A DNA stretch of 64,000 bases from an uncultured Prevotella sp. (GTDB lineage Bacteria > Bacteroidota > Bacteroidia > Bacteroidales > Bacteroidaceae). The notes under the pieces are model-generated. The model ran no database searches. It was not told the DNA's origin and saw nothing but the letters and a program-made list of their open reading frames with translations. The stretch is from the NCBI GenBank assembly GCA_900539625.1, contig UQCW01000005.1:1-64000 (forward strand). Reading direction: 5' to 3'. A program made the position numbers and the translations under genes. Positions 42,310-51,135 of the stretch are shown piece by piece. Position 1 is the stretch's first letter. The number at the start of each line of letters is the position of its first letter.

Positions 42310-42480
42310 TTATTCGCCCGGAGCAATAGCACCTGAAGGACAAACGTCAGCGCAAGTACCGCAGTCAACGCAAACGTTAGGGTCGATAGAATACTTTTCA
42401 CCTTCAGAGATAGCGCCAGATGGGCATTCGTCAATACAAGTACCGCAAGCGATGCAGTCGTCACTAATTACGTAAGCCAT
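42310..42480 (-). CDS. 2[4Fe-4S] ferredoxin
   Basis: A 56-residue clostridial-type ferredoxin below ORF cut-offs. It starts MAYVISDDCIACGTCIDECP and the second cluster is CVDCGTCADVCP. All eight cluster cysteines are present. It is the likely electron carrier for anaerobic enzymes such as the kor complex. It has its own full promoter and terminator. Confidence 0.97.
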   Translation of the reverse strand: MAYVISDDCIACGTCIDECPSGAISEGEKYSIDPNVCVDCGTCADVCPSGAIAPGE

Positions 42481-42575
42481 TTTGTTTGAATTTTAAATTG
42501 TTATTAATGTTGTTATGTCAGTCTGTCTCAAACAGAAGAACGACCCGCGGGCCGCTCTCATGTTGTTTCATGAAG

Positions 42576-42607
42576 CAAAGGTAATGCAATCCAATTGAAG
42601 CGCCAAA
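42576..42607 (-). promoter_or_regulatory. Consensus promoter of the ferredoxin gene
   Basis: On the minus strand TTTG (42604-42607), 20 bp, TACCTTTG (42576-42583). Confidence 0.82.
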
Positions 42608-42944
42608 TATTATTGCGATTTTTTTTGTCGGGGATGTGCAGGGCGGCGCGGGATAGGTTGCCGTTGCCCGTTATGCGGCGGCGCGGGAAAATCGTGTGTT
42701 TCACGGAACCTTTGTTGGTTGGTGCTGTAAAGTTTTACGAGATATTTTTGGCTGGTTCGCTTAATAGATGTATCTTCGTAATGTGTATATGTAATGGTAA
42801 AAAATAACTTGACCAATTATGTAGGGGAAGGAGTTATTTCTTATGCCCTGTCTTTTTGCTCAACTTATTCTTACGCCATTACTAAGTCATGTTCGAAAAC
42901 CGAAATCTCAGGACATCCGTCAAACTAATTCTGATTATCAGCTT
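42608..42944. repeat. Gene-free stretch with a long inverted pair of the TAATGGTGAAAG family
   Basis: GTAATGGTAAAAAATAACTT plus GA (42791-42812) faces TCAACTTATTCTTACGCCAT plus TACT (42860-42883) across 47 bp. No gene is seen. The upstream open frame of the following gene runs through the right arm and lacks homology. Confidence 0.65.
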
Positions 42945-44516
42945 ATGGCCAGACAAAAGTTACCTTTGGGCATACAAGACTTTGAAGAGCTGCGTAGGGG
43001 AGGCTATCTCTACGTGGACAAAACTGATATGCTTTGGAAAATAGCCAATGGTAATAAGTATAATTTCTTGAGCAGACCCCGGCGCTTCGGCAAGTCGTTG
43101 CTCACGTCTGCCATGCAATGTTATTTCGAAGGACGGCGCGAGCTCTTTGAGGGGCTTCGGATAATGGATATAGAGAAAGAGTGGGTGAAGCGGCCTGTGC
43201 TTCACTTCAGCATGAATCAAGGTGGTTCGGACGTCGATTCTCTCAGTCATTATCTTGACGACTCGTTGGCTGCTTATGAGGAAATCTATGGCAAACGCCC
43301 GACGGAGATGACGCTCAGCAACCGTTTTACTGGGATTATTCAAAGGGCGTACGAACGCAGTGGGGTGCAAATCGCAATTTTGGTTGATGAATATGATGCC
43401 CCGTTGCAGCATTCTTTTATGACCCCGCAGCATGAGGCTTGCAGAAGTCTTTATCGCGATTTTTTTACGGGGCTGAAGGATTATGGCTATTGTATCAAGT
43501 GTGTGTTCCTGACAGGAATTACTAAATTTACGCAGATTAGTTTGTTCAGCGTCTTGAACACGGTGACGAACATCAGCTTCTATGATGATTATGCCACGGT
43601 TTGCGGACTGACGGGTGACGAGATTGAAAAATGTTTTAAGGAAGAACTCAAGAGCCTTTCAGAGAAGAGAGGGTGGGAGGCTTTGCAGACGCTCGAAAAC
43701 TTGAAGGAGATGTATGATGGCTACCACTTCTCAGAGAGCCTTGAAGGCGTTTTTAACCCTTACAGTGTGCTTTGCGCGTTGAAGGAACAGCGTTTGAAGT
43801 CTTTTTGGATTGCGAGCGGGGCAACCGAGATGTTGCCGAAGTTGCTGAAGAATTTTGAAAGAGATGTGGAGAAACTGGATGGCAGTCTCATTGATATGGA
43901 TTATCTGGAAACCGCCGATGTCAGCGTTGCCAATCCGAAGTTGTTCCTTTATCAGTCTGGCTATCTGACCATCAAAGACGTGGTGGGCGATAGCTATGTG
44001 CTGGGATTCCCTAATCGTGAGGTTAAGAAAGCCTTGTTTGAGATGGTGATTCCAAACATGTTGCATCAGAGTTTGGATGAAGTTGAAAATGCCATTCAGG
44101 AAATGAAGGTTGAGTTTTCTGTGGGACATGTGGATGAAGGCGTTCGGTGTTTGAAGCAGTTGATAGCACATACTCCCTACAGTATGCAGAAGAAGGAGCA
44201 TTTCGTGTTTGAAGAGCATTTCCGTTTCATTGTTAAAAATCTGTTTTATATTTGCGGCTTCCATGTTGAGGAGGAGGTGCAAATGTCGAATGGAAGGATA
44301 GATTTGGTTGTTCATACTCCCGACATCTTGTACGTCTTGGAACTCAAGATGAAGGATAATGGAGGGTGTGGGTCAGCTGAGCGTCAATTGAACGAACGAC
44401 ACTATGCGGATGCCTTCTGTGCGAGCCACCGTCAGGTTGTTTGTCTTGCGTTGGAGTTTGACAAGGACAACCGTGGGCTTGTTGGTTGGAAGAATGTGGC
44501 GCTTCGTCAGAGGTGA
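42945..44516 (+). CDS. AAA-ATPase-like / DUF1703 PD-(D/E)XK nuclease-family protein
   Basis: A 523-residue protein. The N-terminal AAA-ATPase-like domain (about 5-250) has the family start LPLGIQDFEELRRGGYLYVDKT, Walker A in SRPRRFGKSLL and Walker B in IAILVDEYDAPL. The C-terminal DUF1703 part ends in GRIDLVVHTPDILYVLELKM, an intact PD-(D/E)XK arrangement (Asp ... Glu-x-Lys). The family is abundant, in many copies, in Bacteroidota and some Firmicutes, and its function is not known; defence or mobile-element roles have been suggested. I chose the Met at 42945 (MARQKLPL). It sits between repeat clusters. Confidence 0.87.
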   Translation: MARQKLPLGIQDFEELRRGGYLYVDKTDMLWKIANGNKYNFLSRPRRFGKSLLTSAMQCYFEGRRELFEGLRIMDIEKEWVKRPVLHFSMNQGGSDVDSLSHYLDDSLAAYEEIYGKRPTEMTLSNRFTGIIQRAYERSGVQIAILVDEYDAPLQHSFMTPQHEACRSLYRDFFTGLKDYGYCIKCVFLTGITKFTQISLFSVLNTVTNISFYDDYATVCGLTGDEIEKCFKEELKSLSEKRGWEALQTLENLKEMYDGYHFSESLEGVFNPYSVLCALKEQRLKSFWIASGATEMLPKLLKNFERDVEKLDGSLIDMDYLETADVSVANPKLFLYQSGYLTIKDVVGDSYVLGFPNREVKKALFEMVIPNMLHQSLDEVENAIQEMKVEFSVGHVDEGVRCLKQLIAHTPYSMQKKEHFVFEEHFRFIVKNLFYICGFHVEEEVQMSNGRIDLVVHTPDILYVLELKMKDNGGCGSAERQLNERHYADAFCASHRQVVCLALEFDKDNRGLVGWKNVALRQR

Positions 44517-44530
44517 GCTTCTGAAGACCT

Positions 44531-44597
44531 TTCATTTTAAGCGTCATTACTGAGTTCTAAGCCTCACCACTGAGTACTAAGCCTCACCATTGAAGAG
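44531..44597. repeat. 20-bp tandem repeat, 3 units
   Basis: TGAGTTCTAAGCCTCACCAC (44551-44570) and TGAGTACTAAGCCTCACCAT (44571-44590), preceded by a degenerate unit at 44531-44550. Confidence 0.75.
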
Positions 44598-44645
44598 AGA
44601 TACTTGTCTTCTTGATGGCAGAGATGTAAAACGTAGAGGTAAACA

Positions 44646-44691
44646 AAAATCCCCCTATACCATTTCGTTGCGGTATAGGGGGATTTCTTTA
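44646..44691. terminator. Bidirectional terminator upstream of the coiled-coil lipoprotein stop
   Basis: AAATCCCCCTATACC and GGTATAGGGGGATTT around a 10-nt loop, then TCTTT. On the minus strand the stem is followed by TTTGTTTA. Confidence 0.82.
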
Positions 44692-44749
44692 TGGCGTGTC
44701 GTCGAGCGTCTTAATGCTGGATTCTCGCGACGCGCTTGGTGCTTGTTGA

Positions 44750-45625
44750 TTACTTGGAAATCGTTGTTGAGCCAGAGCCGATCATTTGTCCGTCGATGAA
44801 AATGTAGGCGGAGTAGTTGCCGCTGCTCAGGTATTCGTTGATTGGAATATAGAGCGTGACGTGTTGTTCTTCGCCAGTGTATTCAATTTCTTTTGTGGCG
44901 GAATATTCGATGGACTTGTTCTCATAATGGAATGAGCCAGAGCGTGCAACGACTTCTTGGCTGGGCTTGAGCAAGCGTACGTAGACCCTGCGGTTTCCTG
45001 TGCTTGCCGTTACGTTTCTTGTTACGGTGAAAGAAACGGTGAAGCGGGTGATGTCTTTGCTGCGCTTGGCGGCCTTGCCGTTTTTCTTGACGGCCATGAC
45101 GCTGACTCCTGTGGCGTTGAGCTGTGAGGCCACTGCCACTTGTTCTGAAAGCTGGCTGTTTCGCTCGTTGATTGAGCTGTTTTCGCGGCGTGTGCGTTCA
45201 GCTTCTGCGCGTGCTTCGTCGCGCTCTGAGGTGAGCGTATGGTTGAGCCGCTGGAGAGAGTCGACTTGGCGGATATAGTCGCGCAAGACGGCACGAACCG
45301 TTGCCAGTTCCTTCTTCAGGCGAAGAATTTCTGCGGCACTGTTGGTTTTCAGTTCGCGCAACTCTTTGAGCAGGCCCTCGGCGCGTTTCTGCTCGGCATC
45401 GAGCTTGGCAACGAGCGAGTCGTCTTTGATTTCCTGCTTCATTTCGCCATACTGTGCGGCGAAGTCGGCGTACTGGTTCTCCATTTCGCGGCGGTCCATT
45501 TCAGCGATTTGCCGGAGTTCAGCCAGTTCTTTATCCTTTTCGCTCTTTGAATTGCAGCCAGCCAGACATCCGCCAGCTATGAGAACTGCCATGAGAGCGA
45601 TGAAAATATGCGTCAGTGTCTTCAT
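44750..45625 (-). CDS. Coiled-coil lipoprotein
   Basis: A 291-residue exported lipoprotein. Its signal sequence ends in the lipobox GCLAGC with the Cys at about 24. Residues about 30-165 are a long charged coiled coil (ELAELRQIAEMDRREMENQY and heptads after it). The last 120 residues are a beta-rich domain (FTVSFTVTRNVTAS, RRVYVRLLKPSQ, YSAYIFIDGQMIGSG). The layout is conserved in Bacteroidales, function unknown. A periplasmic spacer or envelope-sensing role is possible. It lies 94 bp downstream of ilvE on the same strand. Confidence 0.8.
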   Translation of the reverse strand: MKTLTHIFIALMAVLIAGGCLAGCNSKSEKDKELAELRQIAEMDRREMENQYADFAAQYGEMKQEIKDDSLVAKLDAEQKRAEGLLKELRELKTNSAAEILRLKKELATVRAVLRDYIRQVDSLQRLNHTLTSERDEARAEAERTRRENSSINERNSQLSEQVAVASQLNATGVSVMAVKKNGKAAKRSKDITRFTVSFTVTRNVTASTGNRRVYVRLLKPSQEVVARSGSFHYENKSIEYSATKEIEYTGEEQHVTLYIPINEYLSSGNYSAYIFIDGQMIGSGSTTISK

Positions 45626-45719
45626 TGTGGTGTGTGGTTTTTGTGGTGGGTAAGCTTCGCAGGGGCAATGCCTGTTTATATTATTCTATATAATATTTAT
45701 GGCCTGCGGAGTTTATAGT

Positions 45720-46739
45720 TTAGTCAACGATGGTGATCCATCCGTGCTTGTCTGGCTCGATGCCATACTGGATGTTGCGCAGTTTCTCGTAGAGCTTCGT
45801 TGACATAGGTCCTGGTTTGCCGTCCTTTGAGATGACGTAGCTCTTGTTGTTTTCCATATCGTCGATGCGGCGAATCGGACTGATAACGGCGGCTGTTCCG
45901 CAAGCACCAGCTTCTTCGAATGTGGAGAGTTCTTCTTCAGGAATCTGTCGGCATTCAACCGTCATGCCAAGGTCTTTTGCCAACTGCTGCAAACTGCGGT
46001 TGGTGATGGAAGGCAGGATGGACGAAGACTTCGGCGTGATGTATTTGTTTTCTTTGATGCCGAAGAAGTTGGCTGCGCCACATTCGTCGATGTATTTCTT
46101 CTCCTTGGCATCGAGATAAAATTCGCAGGAATAACCGGCGTCGTGTGCCATTTTGTTGGCGCGGAGGCTGGCGGCGTAGTTTCCGCCCACCTTATAGGTT
46201 CCCGTTCCGAGCGGTGCCGCGCGGTCGAACTCGCGGATGATGACATAGTCGTTTGTGGCAAATCCGCCCTTGAAATATGGGCCTACCGGGGTAACGAAAA
46301 TCATGAAAAGGTATTCATTGGCAGGATGAACACCGACCTGTGCGCCCGTACCGATGAGCAACGGACGGATATAGAGAGCGGCACCGCTTTCGTATGGTGG
46401 GATGAAGCGTTCGTTGAGTTTCACCACTTTCTTGGTCATCTCCACAAAGAGCTCTGTCGGCACTTCCGGCATGAGGATGCCGCGGCAGGTGCTTTGCAGG
46501 CGGGCAGCATTGTCTTCGATGCGGAAGAGGCGGATTTTGCCATCGGGGCAGCGGAAAGCCTTTTGTCCCTCGAAGGCTTCCTGACCGTAGTGAAGACAGG
46601 TGGCAGCCATGTGGATGTTGATGGTGTCTGTTGATGAAACTTCAATTTCGCCCCATTTGCCGTTGCGGTAGTAGCAACGAACGTTGTAGTCGGTGGGCAT
46701 GTAGCCGAACGAAAGATTTGCCCAATCAATATTTTCCAT
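45720..46739 (-). CDS. ilvE: Branched-chain amino acid aminotransferase
   Basis: Fold-type IV PLP enzyme of 339 residues, interconverting Leu, Ile and Val with their 2-oxoacids. RPLLIGTGAQVGVHPA, the PLP-lysine region TYKVGGNYAAS and DECGAANFFGIKENKYITP are typical of the long BCAT group. EEAGACGTAAVISPI is the C-terminal PLP phosphate site. A TAATTTTG promoter element lies at 46848-46855. Confidence 0.95.
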   Translation of the reverse strand: MENIDWANLSFGYMPTDYNVRCYYRNGKWGEIEVSSTDTINIHMAATCLHYGQEAFEGQKAFRCPDGKIRLFRIEDNAARLQSTCRGILMPEVPTELFVEMTKKVVKLNERFIPPYESGAALYIRPLLIGTGAQVGVHPANEYLFMIFVTPVGPYFKGGFATNDYVIIREFDRAAPLGTGTYKVGGNYAASLRANKMAHDAGYSCEFYLDAKEKKYIDECGAANFFGIKENKYITPKSSSILPSITNRSLQQLAKDLGMTVECRQIPEEELSTFEEAGACGTAAVISPIRRIDDMENNKSYVISKDGKPGPMSTKLYEKLRNIQYGIEPDKHGWITIVD

Positions 46740-47110
46740 TGTCGTCTTGTTTTTTGAATTGTCTTATGTGTGGTATTCGTATGTCACGTCTTGTGCGTTG
46801 CCTCGCTCAGGATAAGGAAGAGTCGCGGGGCGCATGGTGTTGCTTGGCAAAATTACGCATTTTAGTTGAAAAAACGCCGCCTCCTGCTACTTTTATCCGA
46901 ATTTTGAATTCATTATGCTTCGTTATGCGTGGCAGAAAGGACACAGGTGTATTTTTGTAAGTTGGGTTTTGCTTTTGCGCGGTGAAAACTCTCAGTATGC
47001 AAAAAGGAGCTGCAAAGGGCATGGTGAAAAGCCAATATATGGTAGGTTTCAAAAGGTGGGATGGCCAACAATGCGTAAATTTGCACGTGGAAAAATAATA
47101 GTTATAGCTT
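46740..47110. promoter_or_regulatory. Divergent promoter region ilvE / lrgAB
   Basis: No gene is seen. The minus-strand TAATTTTG (46848-46855) serves ilvE. The plus-strand TAAATTTG (47076-47083) lies 28 bp before lrgA. A further plus-strand TATTTTTG occurs near 46950. Confidence 0.6.
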
Positions 47111-47479
47111 ATGATGATTCGACAATGCGCCATCCTTTTCGGTTGCCTGGCGCTGGGTGAATTGCTGATTTATTTCACCCACATCCCTTTGCCCTCCAGT
47201 ATTTTGGGCATGCTGATTTTAACCTTACTGTTGCAGTTGAAAGTCATCCGCTTGGAGTGGGTGCAAGGACTGGCCGATTTCTTGGTGGCCAACATCGGTT
47301 TCTTCTTCGTGCCGCCTGGCGTGGCCATTATGTGTTACTTCGATATTATAAAGGCGCAGTTCATGCCCATTTTGGTAGCTTCCGTTGTCAGCACCGTGTT
47401 GGTGTTAGCTGTGACAGGATGGGTACACCAGTTTTATGGCAAAGCCGCGGATATGCGCAAGAAGGGAGGTGAAGCATGA
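47111..47479 (+). CDS. lrgA: LrgA/CidA-family holin-like protein
   Basis: A 122-residue inner-membrane protein with four hydrophobic helices: AILFGCLALGELLIYF, SILGMLILTLLLQL, LVANIGFFFVPPGVAIM and ILVASVVSTVLVLAVTGW. The LrgA signature PLPSSILGMLILTLLL and FFVPPGVAIM is intact. It works with LrgB. The family is linked to control of cell lysis and, in several bacteria, to pyruvate uptake. It overlaps lrgB by 4 bp (ATGA), so translation is coupled. Confidence 0.92.
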   Translation: MMIRQCAILFGCLALGELLIYFTHIPLPSSILGMLILTLLLQLKVIRLEWVQGLADFLVANIGFFFVPPGVAIMCYFDIIKAQFMPILVASVVSTVLVLAVTGWVHQFYGKAADMRKKGGEA

Positions 47480-48171
47480 TAGACTATTTCTCCAACCAGT
47501 TTTTTCTTATCGCTCTGACGTTTGGTGTCTATTTCTTCGGGAAACTTCTGCGGAAATGGACGGGCTGGGTGATAATGAACCCCATATTGATTACCATCGT
47601 TGTGCTGATTGCCTTTCTGAAACTCACTGGCATCAGTTACGAAACCTATAACGAAGGCGGCCATCTCATCGAGTTTTGGCTGCGTCCCGCCGTTGTGGCG
47701 TTGGGCGTTCCCCTGTATTTGCAGTTGGGCACCATCCGCAAGCAGTTGGTGCCGATTCTCCTCTCCGAATTAGCTGGCTGCGTGGTGGGCATCCTCTCCG
47801 TTGTCTACATCGCCAAAGAGATGGGGGCTACGCCCGACGTCATCCGCTCCTTGGCTCCTAAATCCGTGACGACCCCCATCGCTATGGAGGTGACGAAAGC
47901 CGTTGGCGGCATTCCTTCGCTCACGGCCGCCGTTGTGGTCTGCGTGGGTTTGATGTGCGCCGTCTGCGGATATAAGACGATGGGTTTTGCCCGCGTGAAG
48001 AGTCCTGTGGCACAAGGATTGTCTATGGGAACAGCCGCCCATGCCCTCGGCACTGCCACTTCTATGGATGTGAGTCGCGTGCATGGCGCTTATGCCAGTC
48101 TTGGGCTGACGCTCAATGGAATCTTCACGGCCCTGCTGACGCCATCTATACTTCCGATGCTGAATATTTAG
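47476..48171 (+). CDS. lrgB: LrgB/CidB-family protein
   Basis: A 231-residue polytopic inner-membrane protein with about six to eight helices. LrgB signatures are visible: VALGVPLYLQLGTIRKQLVPI, LAPKSVTTPIAMEVTKAVGGIPSLTAAVVV and GTAAHALGTATSMD. It partners LrgA. The ferredoxin, PFL and kor genes in this window imply much pyruvate flux, so a role in pyruvate transport is as plausible as lysis control. It is followed by a terminator shared with the HAD gene. Confidence 0.93.
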   Translation: MIDYFSNQFFLIALTFGVYFFGKLLRKWTGWVIMNPILITIVVLIAFLKLTGISYETYNEGGHLIEFWLRPAVVALGVPLYLQLGTIRKQLVPILLSELAGCVVGILSVVYIAKEMGATPDVIRSLAPKSVTTPIAMEVTKAVGGIPSLTAAVVVCVGLMCAVCGYKTMGFARVKSPVAQGLSMGTAAHALGTATSMDVSRVHGAYASLGLTLNGIFTALLTPSILPMLNI

Positions 48172-48242
48172 TAATAAGTAGCTGCGACACGGCATGCTCT
48201 CGGCAGGCGGCCAGACGGGTGCCGAGAGTAGAAACAAAGGAA

Positions 48243-48293
48243 AATGCCTGTATCAAGAACGCCTAAACATTCTTGATACAGGCATTATTTTTT
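48243..48293. terminator. Bidirectional terminator between lrgB and the HAD gene
   Basis: AATGCCTGTATCAAGAA, 10-nt loop, TTCTTGATACAGGCATT (17 bp), then ATTTTTT on the plus strand and TTTCC on the minus. Confidence 0.9.
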
Positions 48294-48378
48294 AATTGCT
48301 CCTTGTGTGTTGGGAACATACTGCGCGTGTTGGAAACTGCGCTGGAATGCCAGTACAAACGACTGACGTTCGAAGCGC

Positions 48379-49095
48379 TTATTTCAACACATCGAGCAGT
48401 TCTGGCAGGTGATAAATGATGGCATCGGGGAGCGTTTCGTCCACTTCCTCCTTGCTCCATCCCTCTCCGCGCATCCATACGGCGTGGCAGCCAACGGTTT
48501 TTGCCGGCACCATGTCTTTTCCGTAGCTGTCGCCAACGACGAGCACCTCTTCGGCGGGACAGCCTGCCGCGTCAACTCCCATTTGATAGATGGCGGGGTC
48601 GGGTTTTCGGACGCCCACAACGGCGCTTTCGATGACGGCGCTGAAGAAATGGTCGATTTTATATTGTCGCAGAATGGCGTGGATATTTCCGTAGAAATTC
48701 GACACCAACACCATGTTGTAAGCAGGATTCAGTTCCGACAACACGCGTCGTGTCACTTCCATATTTCGCTCCACGTAGGCGTTGCAATAGTCGGCAACGG
48801 CCTTGATGTTCTTTTGCCGTTCCTCTTCCGAAGGTGTCCAGAGGTTGTTGTCGCGCAGGAAGATGGTCTCTTGGTCGACCTTTTTAAGCAGGACCGTGTG
48901 GAAGTCATCGTTAGGAAGAACAATGGGCGCCTTTGCCAAGGCCCGTTCGCCGTAGACATAGGCATCGCGGAAGTTAGGCTCGTTGACGGGAATTTGCGCG
49001 TGGCGGTATCCTTCGAAGAGCACGTGTGCCCAGTGGCGTGCATCGGTGTCGAGCGTGCCGCCGTAGTCGAATATGATGGTGTTAATCTTCTTCAT
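48379..49095 (-). CDS. HAD-family phosphatase of the lipid-like cluster
   Basis: A 238-residue HAD hydrolase. The first motif FDYGGTLDTD keeps the nucleophile Asp but has Tyr-Gly-Gly where classical members have DxDGT. Motif II lies in MVLVSNFYGN, and motif III in RKPDPAIYQMGV with VVGDSYGKDMVPAK. The DYGGTLD form is a known HAD subfamily. It is the last gene of the run, 5 bp from the flippase-like gene. By position it may dephosphorylate a phospholipid phosphate head group, an inference. Confidence 0.85.
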   Translation of the reverse strand: MKKINTIIFDYGGTLDTDARHWAHVLFEGYRHAQIPVNEPNFRDAYVYGERALAKAPIVLPNDDFHTVLLKKVDQETIFLRDNNLWTPSEEERQKNIKAVADYCNAYVERNMEVTRRVLSELNPAYNMVLVSNFYGNIHAILRQYKIDHFFSAVIESAVVGVRKPDPAIYQMGVDAAGCPAEEVLVVGDSYGKDMVPAKTVGCHAVWMRGEGWSKEEVDETLPDAIIYHLPELLDVLK

Positions 49096-49100
49096 CTTGA

Positions 49101-50105
49101 TTATTTCATGATTTTCTTGTTACCGATTTTCACCAGGCCCACGCCGATGAAAATCCATACCAGTTCGCGGATTCTCGTGAAGAAGCTGGAGAACACGCCG
49201 AGGCCGAGGCCGCCGGGGTAGCCCAGAATCTTGATGATGATGGCCAAACCGCCTTCGCGTGCGCCCATCTGCATTGGGAAGAAAAACAAGATGTTGCCCA
49301 TCAGCGAAGAGAAGGCCAGAACGAGGATGGCATCGACAAACGTGACGGGGGCGCCAAAAGCCAGGAGAATGAAATAAAACTCCAGCGAATTGATGACGCG
49401 GGCCAGATATTCATAGAGCAGAGAGGTATAGAAAGCCTTTGGCTGCGCATGCAGGTAGGCGATGTTGCGGTCAACCTGTTCCATGCTTTCCACGTTCTTG
49501 TCGTAGAACTTGTGGGCGTACTTTTTGGCTACGGGAATGTAGAAGAGCAACTTGTAGAGCTTCACAATCAGTCCGTTCTTATATCCCTTGTAGAAGAAAT
49601 AGAGCACGAAGATGAGGATGGCGGCAAAGATGCCGGCGCAGGTCCAGAGGAATGGGTCCATCTTTTCGGTGTATGCCACGATGAACAAGACAGCAGCTGA
49701 AGCCCACAGACAGATGTGTGAGAGAATGTGCATCATGGAATAGAGCACCACAGACGACATCGCGCCCGTTGTGCCGATGTGCGAAGCCAGTTCCATAACG
49801 CGATAGGGGCCGCCGCCGAATCCGAAGGGCGTGGTGTAGCTGAAGGCAAATCCCGAAACCGTCAGTTTGTAGGCGTGGCGAAACGAGAGATGCTTGTCGT
49901 GTTTGCCGCTGTTGACGATGATTTGGAAAGCCGCGGCGTTGAAGGCGTAGACAAACACCCAGATGCCCACAACGGCGGGCAGGAAAGCGAAGACGCGGGG
50001 CAGCTTGTCGCGCAATTGTTCATAGTCGACATCGAAAGTGCAGAGCATCACCACGATGGCGGCAACGCCGAAGAGGAGAAATAAATTTCTGTAGAGAGGT
50101 TTCAT
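49101..50105 (-). CDS. Lysylphosphatidylglycerol synthase-TM-region family (flippase-like) membrane protein
   Basis: A 334-residue protein with about eight transmembrane helices, related to UPF0104/AglD2/YbhN. Typical parts are FAFSYTTPFGFGGGPYRVMELASHIG and FFFPMQMGAREGGLAIII. It lacks the soluble synthetase domain of MprF, so it is the membrane part only, in the group proposed to flip lipids. It is 27 bp after the CDP-alcohol phosphotransferase and 5 bp before the HAD gene. By position it may translocate the lipid made by these enzymes. Confidence 0.85.
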   Translation of the reverse strand: MKPLYRNLFLLFGVAAIVVMLCTFDVDYEQLRDKLPRVFAFLPAVVGIWVFVYAFNAAAFQIIVNSGKHDKHLSFRHAYKLTVSGFAFSYTTPFGFGGGPYRVMELASHIGTTGAMSSVVLYSMMHILSHICLWASAAVLFIVAYTEKMDPFLWTCAGIFAAILIFVLYFFYKGYKNGLIVKLYKLLFYIPVAKKYAHKFYDKNVESMEQVDRNIAYLHAQPKAFYTSLLYEYLARVINSLEFYFILLAFGAPVTFVDAILVLAFSSLMGNILFFFPMQMGAREGGLAIIIKILGYPGGLGLGVFSSFFTRIRELVWIFIGVGLVKIGNKKIMK

Positions 50106-50132
50106 GAAAAAATGTTAGTCGGGCGGTGAGTA

Positions 50133-51041
50133 TTACGCTTTAGTAATTTCGCCTTCCATGCGTCGGCAGAGCGATTCGTGCTTGGCGCGCATATAGAAGA
50201 ACAGGCCGTTCATGACGGTGATTTCGAAAGCAGGGTAAATCCAGGGTTGGTTGACGAGCAAGGAGATGTAGAGCATGATGGCGCGTGTGTTAAACGTCAA
50301 AATGTTGGCCCATTTCATCAGCGGCAGACTGCCAGCGCGAAATTCCTGCTTGATGTTTTCCGGAATGGCGCGGCCGTAGCGTTGGTCAATCTCCTTTTTG
50401 AAATGCTGGAAAGCTGGCGTCATGCCTTCCTGCGATTTGGTGTAGTTGCGATAGAAATAGAGGAAGAGTTTCCAGGCAAAGTCCTTTCCCCATGAGAGGC
50501 TCTTAAACTCCTCGGTCAGTTTGGCCGCGTTGTCGAGTTCGCTTCCCTGTTCCCCTTTGATGAAATAGAGATGGATGTTGCGGTAGTAGTCGGCCAATTG
50601 GCATTGTTTGCCGTGGCAGATGAAACCAGCGAAAGAGCAGAGCACCCAAATCCAGATGCCCCATTGCGGCATCAGTCGCAGACAGATGGCCACGTAGATG
50701 GCCACAAACCAGACGTCGCCAGCAAATCCGTCGAGGATGCGTCCCCAGCGGGTCTTCTTTCCCGTCATGCGTGCCAACTGTCCGTCGGCGCTGTCGTAGA
50801 GATTCGCCCAGACGAGCAGCAGAATACCGATGACGGTGTAAGTCATGTTGTCGAAATAGAACATCACGCCAGCTGCCGCACCGAGGAAGATGGAAAGAAT
50901 CGTCACCACATTGGGGTGTATGCCAAAGAAATTAAAGAAATTAGCCCAGAGCAAGCCCAGTGGGCGCGTGAAATGTATGTCGAGCCATTCTTCGGTGTCT
51001 TGCGACTTGAAGGTGGCCGCCAGTTTTTTGTTTTCTGCCAT
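50133..51041 (-). CDS. CDP-alcohol phosphatidyltransferase family protein
   Basis: A 302-residue integral membrane enzyme. The catalytic motif is visible: DSADGQLAR, then GRILDGFAGD, matching DxxDGxxARx8GxxxDx4D (the last gap is one longer than the textbook x3). The sequence around it (HFTRPLGLLWANFF, HPNVVTILSIFLG) resembles from memory the Bacteroides inositol-phospholipid synthase group. It should join a CDP-activated alcohol or lipid to a polar partner. It sits between an ATP-grasp gene and the flippase-like gene. Confidence 0.87.
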   Translation of the reverse strand: MAENKKLAATFKSQDTEEWLDIHFTRPLGLLWANFFNFFGIHPNVVTILSIFLGAAAGVMFYFDNMTYTVIGILLLVWANLYDSADGQLARMTGKKTRWGRILDGFAGDVWFVAIYVAICLRLMPQWGIWIWVLCSFAGFICHGKQCQLADYYRNIHLYFIKGEQGSELDNAAKLTEEFKSLSWGKDFAWKLFLYFYRNYTKSQEGMTPAFQHFKKEIDQRYGRAIPENIKQEFRAGSLPLMKWANILTFNTRAIMLYISLLVNQPWIYPAFEITVMNGLFFYMRAKHESLCRRMEGEITKA

Positions 51042-51135
51042 GTCGTTATATATTAAATGATATTTCAGGACGCTCCTATATTATATAGATTATATGGAAT
51101 AGTTGTAGGCGTCGTCAGCGTTTTCTGTCAGCGTT

